Translations under genes and position numbers: made by a program | From: DATLZC01 sp037444005 | GTDB taxonomy: Bacteria; Chloroflexota; Dehalococcoidia; DSTF01; JACRBR01 | Direction of reading: 5' to 3' | Length of the DNA: 64,000 nt | Assembly: GCA_037444005.1 (NCBI GenBank) | Contig: JBBING010000004.1 | Span: forward strand, 1 to 64,000 | The notes under the pieces: model-generated | Databases searched by the model: none | Told to the model about the DNA's origin: nothing | Seen by the model: the letters and a program-made list of their open reading frames with translations, nothing else | In this document: piece by piece, positions 59,302-64,000 of the stretch | Numbering within the stretch: the first letter of the stretch is position 1 | How the letters are laid out: every line of letters starts with the position of its first letter

Positions 59302-60780
59302 TTGCGGCGTGCGATCGGCCTGGTCGCGGTGGCGTGGCTCTTCATCTTGCGCGCGGCGTTCGCGCAGGGCGGGGGCGAGCTCACCGTCGTCGAGTGGCGC
59401 CAGGGCGCGCCGCCGGACGACCGCGTCCTCACCGTCATCGTGCAGGCGCTCGACGCGAGCGGCCAGCCCATCCCCGACGCCTCGGGCTTCGCCGCCGACC
59501 TCGACGGAACCCCCGTCCCCATCGCTTCCGAGCGGACCATCGTAGATGCGCGCATCCCCCTCGGGGTCGCGCTCACCATCGACATCAGCGGGAGCATGGC
59601 GGAATCGGGGGCCATCGCGCAGGCGAAGGCTGCCGCCCGCGCCTTCATCGACCAGCTCGGCCCCCAGGACAGCGCGAAGGTGATCCCGTTCGCCGACGCC
59701 GTGGACGTGGGCAATCCCTTCACGTCGGACCGCGCCGTTCTCGGCGCGCAGATCGACAGCCTCGTCGCGAGGGGCAACACCGCCCTGTACGACGCCGTGC
59801 GCATCTCGAGCTACGTCGCCGCCGGCTCGGAGACCGCGCGACACGCGGTGGTGCTGCTCTCCGACGGGCGCGACTTCGGTGGGCTGAGCCAGTCGACGCG
59901 CGAAGCCGCCCTCGAGGCGGCCCGCGCCTCGGGCGTGCCCTTCTTCGTGATCGGCCTCGGATCGGACATCGACCGGCCGTTCCTGGAGGAGCTCGCCGCG
60001 GTCACACGGGGCCGGTTCTTTCCGGCGGAGACGGCGGACCTGCCGGCCATCTACGGCTACATCAGCACGCTCTTGCGGAGCCAGTACGAGCTGACGGTCC
60101 GCCTTCCGGACGACCTGACGAACCGCGCGCCGACCCTGGCCGTGACCCTCGCGAGAGATGGCTCGGTTCTGAAGGACGAGGTGCAGCTCTCGCTCGCGCT
60201 GCCGGCCCCGCCACCGACCGCCGTGCCGCCGCCCGAGCCCGCGCCGGAGGAGCGGCGGGGCGTCAGTCCGATTCTCTACGGCGTCGGCGCCGTGGCCGGG
60301 ATCGCCGCCCTGCTCATCGCGGGCCGGGCCGGGTATCTGTGGCGACGCAGGCGGCGCACGGCCGGCCCCGCCGGACGGATCGGGCCCGTGGACCTGCCCG
60401 AACAGACGCGCGGACCCGTCGAGGTGCGGCGGGGGCGCGCCGTGCTCACGGTGACCGGGGGCCCCGACCGGGGCGCGCACGCGGTCGTGGAGGACGTGGC
60501 CGTCACGCTGGGCAGCGGGCGGACCTGCGGCCTTCGGCTCACGGAGGAGCGAGGCCTGCTCGACGAGCATCTCCGGGTCTGGTGGCGCGGGGAACACCTC
60601 ATGGCCCACAGCCTGGACCGCGCCCGCCCCGCGATGGTGAACGGCCGCGCGATCGATTGGGCTGTCCTCGAGGACGGCGATCGCCTCACGCTGGGAGGCC
60701 ACGAGGTGCTCGTACGGATCGAGCGCCCCGCGGCGCCATCGCCCGAGACCGCTCCCCCGTCCGAACTCCGCCGCTCATAA
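59302..60780 (+). CDS. Secreted/anchored VWA domain protein with C-terminal FHA-like domain
   Basis: A 492-residue protein starting at TTG 59302 with AAAGGGGA upstream. Signal peptide LVAVAWLFILRAAFAQ, then a von Willebrand A domain with intact MIDAS (DISGSMAES, Asp94; later Thr in RGNTALYDA and Asp in SDGRDFG), a Pro-rich linker, one transmembrane segment (ILYGVGAVAGIAALLIAGRAGYLW), an Arg-rich stop-transfer, and a cytoplasmic FHA-like region (LGSGRTCGLRLTEERGLLDEHLRV). A TACACT -10-like box is at 59256-59261. It may couple an external ligand to phospho-peptide recognition inside. Confidence 0.88.
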   Translation: MRRAIGLVAVAWLFILRAAFAQGGGELTVVEWRQGAPPDDRVLTVIVQALDASGQPIPDASGFAADLDGTPVPIASERTIVDARIPLGVALTIDISGSMAESGAIAQAKAAARAFIDQLGPQDSAKVIPFADAVDVGNPFTSDRAVLGAQIDSLVARGNTALYDAVRISSYVAAGSETARHAVVLLSDGRDFGGLSQSTREAALEAARASGVPFFVIGLGSDIDRPFLEELAAVTRGRFFPAETADLPAIYGYISTLLRSQYELTVRLPDDLTNRAPTLAVTLARDGSVLKDEVQLSLALPAPPPTAVPPPEPAPEERRGVSPILYGVGAVAGIAALLIAGRAGYLWRRRRRTAGPAGRIGPVDLPEQTRGPVEVRRGRAVLTVTGGPDRGAHAVVEDVAVTLGSGRTCGLRLTEERGLLDEHLRVWWRGEHLMAHSLDRARPAMVNGRAIDWAVLEDGDRLTLGGHEVLVRIERPAAPSPETAPPSELRRS

Positions 60781-60817
60781 AGCCCCCGCGCGTCCTGTCG
60801 CCGACCCACACTGACGC

Positions 60818-61009
60818 CTATCGGCGGCGAGAAGGGAGGCGAAACCCGCGAAGGGCGAACTGGTACAGGTGCACGAGGAAGCCCGAGAGGAGGCCGTAGA
60901 ACGCCATCGACGTCGCGACCTCCAGAGGGTCGAAGCCGGCGGGCGCGCCGATACGCATGCCGATCCCGACTCCCAGCGCGACCGTGAACCCCACGCCGAT
61001 GCCGTTCAT
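60818..61009 (-). CDS. Small membrane protein
   Basis: A 63-residue protein with a glycine-rich hydrophobic segment (MNGIGVGFTVALGVGIGM) and a second one (ATSMAFYGLLSGFLVHLYQFAL), ending in basic residues. I do not recognise the family; small glycine-zipper proteins of this kind occur near ATP synthase or glycosyltransferase genes. A GATACT -10 box (minus strand 61024-61019) ends 9 bases before the ATG. It converges on the VWA gene. Confidence 0.5.
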   Translation of the reverse strand: MNGIGVGFTVALGVGIGMRIGAPAGFDPLEVATSMAFYGLLSGFLVHLYQFALRGFRLPSRRR

Positions 61010-61017
61010 CGCAGTGG

Positions 61018-61024
61018 TAGTATC
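61018..61024. promoter_or_regulatory. Overlapping divergent -10 boxes
   Basis: TAGTAT on plus (61018-61023, 6 bases before the ATG at 61030) and GATACT on minus (61024-61019, 9 bases before the ATG at 61009) share five bases, so the two genes would compete for polymerase. Confidence 0.45.
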
Positions 61025-61029
61025 GGCAC

Positions 61030-62043
61030 ATGCGGCGACGACGTGTAGTCGCGAAGCCGAGCTTGCCTCTGTGGGCGCTCCCGGCGGCGGGCGTGGTCGT
61101 GTGGCTCGGTCTACTCGCCTTCCTCATGCCGTACGACCCGGACGAGGCGGTGTACAAGGTGGTCGCCCAGGGTCTCCTCGACGGGCAGTGGCCGTACAAG
61201 GACATCTTCGATCACAAGGCCCCGCTCACGTACGCGTACTACATCCCGGCCGGCCTAGGGGCTTCCATCGAAATCCAGCGCCTGATTGCCGCCGCCGCGG
61301 TCGGCCTGTCATTTCCCGCGCTGGCATCGATCGCTTCGACGTGGCTCGGGAAGGCGCACGTCAGGGCCGCACTGCTGGCGTACGCGCTGCTGTTGATCAA
61401 CCCCTTCGTTTCCCTCGGTGCAAACACAGAAGCATTCATGTTGCTCCCGCTGACGGCCGCAGTCGCGACCGCCTCGCCAATGGTCGGAGGCGTCCTCCTC
61501 GGCGTCGCCGTGATGACGAAGGCTGTGGCATTGGCGTTCTTGCCGCTCCTCTTCATCCAATGGGGGCGCCGCGCATGGTTGAGCGTCACGGGTCTGGTCA
61601 TTGTGATCGCGGCCGTGAGTTCGCCCTTTGCCCCGGTCTGGCGAGACTACTGGGACGCCAACGTGATGTTCAACCTGGAGTACGGCGCACATATCGAGGC
61701 GTGGCGCCGCGCCGTTGGGCTATTCCTCTTCAACCCTCTTGTTCTGCTCGGGATGCTGCCGGTCTGGTACCTGGCGGTGCGAGGGGCTTCCGTCTCGAGG
61801 GACAGCCGCTGCCTAGCATGGCTCGGATGCGCATATCTTTCCGTAAAGCTCGGAGGCTACGATTTCGCGCATTACTACGCCTTGATAAGCCCTCCAGCGG
61901 CGTTACTTGCGGCCGCAGGGACGAAAGGGCTTTCAGGTAGGCGCTTTCTCTTGTCGGCGTTGGCCATCGTCTCCGCAGTCCTCGTCGCGTTCGCCGTCGT
62001 TCTCAGCGTCGTCTCAAAAGTCGCCAGGGCAATGGCCGCCTGA
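61030..62043 (+). CDS. Integral membrane glycosyltransferase (GT39/ArnT-like), N-terminal part
   Basis: 337 residues with about eight transmembrane segments. The first loop PYDPDEAVYKVVAQGLLDGQWPYKDIFDHKAPLTYAYY carries the acidic motif (DPDEA) of dolichol/undecaprenyl-phosphate-sugar glycosyltransferases. It stops about 100 residues short of the family length; the missing C-terminal domain is in another frame directly downstream (62044-62348). The base composition is visibly less GC-rich than the surroundings, especially 61400-62000. See the split entry below. Confidence 0.75.
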   Translation: MRRRRVVAKPSLPLWALPAAGVVVWLGLLAFLMPYDPDEAVYKVVAQGLLDGQWPYKDIFDHKAPLTYAYYIPAGLGASIEIQRLIAAAAVGLSFPALASIASTWLGKAHVRAALLAYALLLINPFVSLGANTEAFMLLPLTAAVATASPMVGGVLLGVAVMTKAVALAFLPLLFIQWGRRAWLSVTGLVIVIAAVSSPFAPVWRDYWDANVMFNLEYGAHIEAWRRAVGLFLFNPLVLLGMLPVWYLAVRGASVSRDSRCLAWLGCAYLSVKLGGYDFAHYYALISPPAALLAAAGTKGLSGRRFLLSALAIVSAVLVAFAVVLSVVSKVARAMAA

Positions 62044-62051
62044 CCACGGAG

Positions 62052-62348
62052 GTGCGGCGCTCCCATGGCGAGCTCTACGTCCTCGGCGACCGGGCCCAAA
62101 TTTACGCTTACACAGACCGGCGCCCTCAACGCCGATTCTTCTACAGCGTGCCCTTGGTGGTGCACCCGCAATGGGGCGAACTTGTGCGGAAGGACCTACT
62201 CATCTGCCCGCCCGACGTTCTCGTAGTGCCAGCGTTCGCGATCTTCCCGGTCGACTGGGCTGACGATGTCACCGCGCTGTACGAACACCGGGTGGAGTTC
62301 TCAGAGGGGATGGTCTATCGTGAGCCGCGTCGGACCTGCGACAGGTAG
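62052..62348 (+). pseudogene. C-terminal fragment of the membrane glycosyltransferase (frameshifted)
   Basis: 98 codons encoding VLGDRAQIYAYTDRRP and RRFFYSVPLVVHPQWGELVRKDLL, the usual soluble C-terminal domain of GT39/ArnT-like enzymes. The preceding gene ends in TGA at 62041-62043 and the best reconstruction needs one extra base near 62038-62043, giving one protein of about 437 residues. No separate ribosome site with correct spacing exists (GGAGG overlaps the GTG). Either a real frameshift mutation or a sequencing error in this draft assembly. Confidence 0.6.
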
Positions 62349-62362
62349 GAGGCGGGCATCTC

Positions 62363-63847
62363 GTGGCCGTTGAGGAGAGCGTCGTGGCGAGCCGCTGGGA
62401 AGCGGGCGCCCTCGCGCTCCTGAGGACGCGCGTCCACATCTCGCGCGCCCAGCTCGCCGTCCTTTTCGCCATCCTCATCGCCATCCCTCTGGTCCGTCCC
62501 GTCGACCCCGATTTCTGGTGGCACCTGCGGACGGGCGACCTCATCCTGCACTCGGGCATCCCGCGGCACGACCCCTTCTCCTGGAGCCGCGCCGGCGAAC
62601 CCTGGGTCGCCCACGAATGGCTCTCCGAGGCGCTCATCTACGCGGTGCAGTCGACGTTGGGGTACTGGGCGAACGTCGTCGTGTTCGTCGGGGCGAGCGT
62701 CCTGGCGCTGGCCGCGATGTACGGCCTCGCGAGGCGCCAAGGCGCCGGGACGAAGGCGCTGACGCTGCTGACGCTCCTCTCGACGATCGTCCTCTCCTAT
62801 TACGTCACGGTGCGGCCTCAGGCGCTGAGCTGGCTGTTGTTCGCGGGCTTCGTGGCCATCATCCATCGGCGCACCGAGGGGGAGCGCGCTCCGGTCTGGC
62901 TGCTCCCTCCGGTGATGGCCCTGTGGGCCAACCTGCATCTCGGCTTCGTCTATGGCTTCGTGCCCCTCGGGGCGTGGCTCGCCGCCGCCGTCTGGGACCG
63001 GCTTCGCGGGCGCGCGTCGGATCTCCGCGAGCCGGCCGTCCTCGTTCTGGCGTGCGTCGTCGCGGCGATGGCTAACCCCCAAGGGCCCGCGCTCCTGACG
63101 TATCCCCTGCGCTATCTCGAAGACGCCGACCAGCTTCGCTTCGTGGCCGAGTGGCAGCGGCCGGACCCGCGGGCGCCCATTCTGTGGCCGCTGTTCCTGG
63201 CCATGGGCGCGCTGGCGCTGGCGCTCCTGTCGCGGCACCGCCCGCGGCCCTTCCTGTGGTTCGTGAGCCTGGCCGCTCTCGCGCTCGGTGCGCAGGCGCT
63301 GCGCAACGCCCCGTACGTGGCGCTGCTCTCGCCTGCCGTCGTCGGACCCGCGCTCGCCGCGCGATGGTCCTTCGCCAGCGCCGCGTCCGACTCGCGCACC
63401 ACGATGCGGCTTCCGGTGGCGGCCCTGCCCGCTCTCGCGGCCTTCGTCCTCGCCCTCTCCATCGGGCATCGCGTCTCCGACGCCTTCTCGCTCGGTGAGC
63501 CGTCGGAGGTGCGCTATCCGGCCGAAGCGCTGCGCTACGTCGAAGAGCGCCACCCCGGCGCGCGGCTGTTCAACGACTACACGTGGGGCGGGTATCTGAT
63601 CGCGAAGGGATACCCCGACGTACGCGTCTTCATCGACGGCCGGACCGACTTCTACCGCGGCCCCTTCATCGACGAGTACGTGCGGGTGACGCGCACGCAG
63701 CAGGGGTGGGAGGACATCCTGCGCCGGTGGGACATCGAAATCGTGCTGGTGCGCGACTCGTCGCGGCTGGCCCGCGCGCTGCGCGTCACGTCCGGGTGGG
63801 ACGAGGTCATCATCGACGGGCCTGCAGCCGTCTTCGTCCGCCAGTGA
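62363..63847 (+). CDS. Polytopic membrane protein, glycosyltransferase-like family
   Basis: 494 residues with about ten transmembrane segments. The first external loop VDPDFWWHLRTGDLILHSG, then DPFSWSRAGEPWVAHEWLSE, is the hallmark of a widespread uncharacterised family distantly like ArnT/PMT enzymes, and the C-terminal soluble part has FNDYTWGGYLIAKG and FIDGRTDFYRG. The start is GTG 62363 with AGGAGG at 62347-62352, 10 bases upstream. It is probably a polyprenyl-phosphate-dependent sugar transferase but this is inferred from topology and the acidic DPDF motif. Confidence 0.7.
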   Translation: MAVEESVVASRWEAGALALLRTRVHISRAQLAVLFAILIAIPLVRPVDPDFWWHLRTGDLILHSGIPRHDPFSWSRAGEPWVAHEWLSEALIYAVQSTLGYWANVVVFVGASVLALAAMYGLARRQGAGTKALTLLTLLSTIVLSYYVTVRPQALSWLLFAGFVAIIHRRTEGERAPVWLLPPVMALWANLHLGFVYGFVPLGAWLAAAVWDRLRGRASDLREPAVLVLACVVAAMANPQGPALLTYPLRYLEDADQLRFVAEWQRPDPRAPILWPLFLAMGALALALLSRHRPRPFLWFVSLAALALGAQALRNAPYVALLSPAVVGPALAARWSFASAASDSRTTMRLPVAALPALAAFVLALSIGHRVSDAFSLGEPSEVRYPAEALRYVEERHPGARLFNDYTWGGYLIAKGYPDVRVFIDGRTDFYRGPFIDEYVRVTRTQQGWEDILRRWDIEIVLVRDSSRLARALRVTSGWDEVIIDGPAAVFVRQ

Positions 63848-63861
63848 TGGTCGTTCGGCGC

Positions 63862-63889
63862 TTGACCGTGCCCCGGCATCGCCGATAAT
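63862..63889 (+). promoter_or_regulatory. Promoter of the enoyl-CoA hydratase gene
   Basis: TTGACC (63862-63867), a 16-base spacer, GATAAT (63884-63889); start codon 42 bases downstream. Confidence 0.55.
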
Positions 63890-63931
63890 GGCCGCGTAGC
63901 CCTCGCGTCGAGCCCGGAGCCGAGACAGGCA

Positions 63932-64000
63932 TGCCCTTCGAACAGATCCTCTACGAAAAGGACGCCGGCGTCGCCGTCATCACCCTGAACCGCCCCGAGC
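63932..64000 (+). CDS. Enoyl-CoA hydratase/isomerase family protein (5' part)
   Basis: The first 23 codons only, cut by the window end. MPFEQILYEKDAGVAVITLN then RPE is the standard crotonase-family N terminus. Substrate cannot be inferred from this part. Confidence 0.8.

Noticed and set aside
62052..62348. The 98-codon ORF as an independent gene.
   Set aside because: Its GTG overlaps the only GGAGG, and its content is the expected continuation of the preceding protein, so a frameshift is the simpler explanation.

Overview
The window is very GC-rich (close to 70 percent by eye) and densely packed. Many genes overlap by one to four bases at ATGA or GTGA stop/start junctions. It carries no rRNA, tRNA, CRISPR, integrase, transposase or phage genes that I can see. 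The quinone pathway is menaquinone only. The mix of genes (RemA-like protein next to gmk, BirA with a DNA-binding domain, Thermotoga/Bacillus-like AroF and AroH, a Lon-like AAA_32 protease, lipoprotein signals but no outer-membrane genes) suggests a high-GC free-living bacterium. I infer a Chloroflexota lineage, but nothing here proves it. One N-run at 50032-50069 shows a draft, probably metagenomic, assembly.

Layout. 1-4200: DinB-like and GRAM-like proteins, then a CPBP protease-trpA-aroH-aroF unit with a possible leader-peptide region between trpA and aroH, closed by a strong hairpin. 4258-6976: scpA, a heptad-repeat hairpin, and an AidB-like acyl-CoA dehydrogenase. 6977-9148: a degenerate repeat patch, a divergent HxlR regulator/YceI pair, and a pirin. 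9159-15950 (minus strand): aminotransferase, aldehyde dehydrogenase, GH31 alpha-xylosidase-like enzyme and a binding lipoprotein, mostly with their own promoters. 16038-22304: LysE exporter, SRPBCC protein, Nudix hydrolase, Lon-like protease, a second CPBP protease, gap and a YbjQ protein. 22431-26770: thioredoxin-like protein fused to a metal-binding-like domain, fumC, a VOC protein and a class III CoA-transferase. 26774-31286 (minus strand): gmk, remA-like, aroA, tyrA, an HD protein and a site-2 protease.

31393-36617: a cobalamin riboswitch with terminator controls a lone B12-binding lipoprotein, followed by a P-type cation ATPase divergent from a Na+/Ca2+ exchanger. 36614-45622 is a complete menaquinone operon (tetR-menF-menD-menH-menB-menA-menC-menE), divergent from ubiE/menG. 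A perfect TetR-type palindrome lies between the two units. 46426-51848 is a biotin operon (birA-bioB-bioA-bioF-bioD) with a textbook BirA operator over the birA start codon. 51802-55711: a degenerate GGDEF protein, a small unknown, and a large GAF-PAS-PAS-GGDEF-GAF-HD-GYP protein. 55824-59137: acyl-CoA dehydrogenase, SCP-x-like thiolase and a shortened nucleotide-sugar dehydrogenase. 59302-64000: a VWA/FHA membrane protein, a small membrane protein, an apparently frameshifted membrane glycosyltransferase, a second multi-membrane protein and the start of an enoyl-CoA hydratase.

The best leads are regulatory: the BirA operator, the TetR/menaquinone palindrome, the aromatic leader peptide, the riboswitch, and recurring promoter forms (extended -10 TGCTAnnnT, and -10 boxes only 6 to 9 bases before the start codon).
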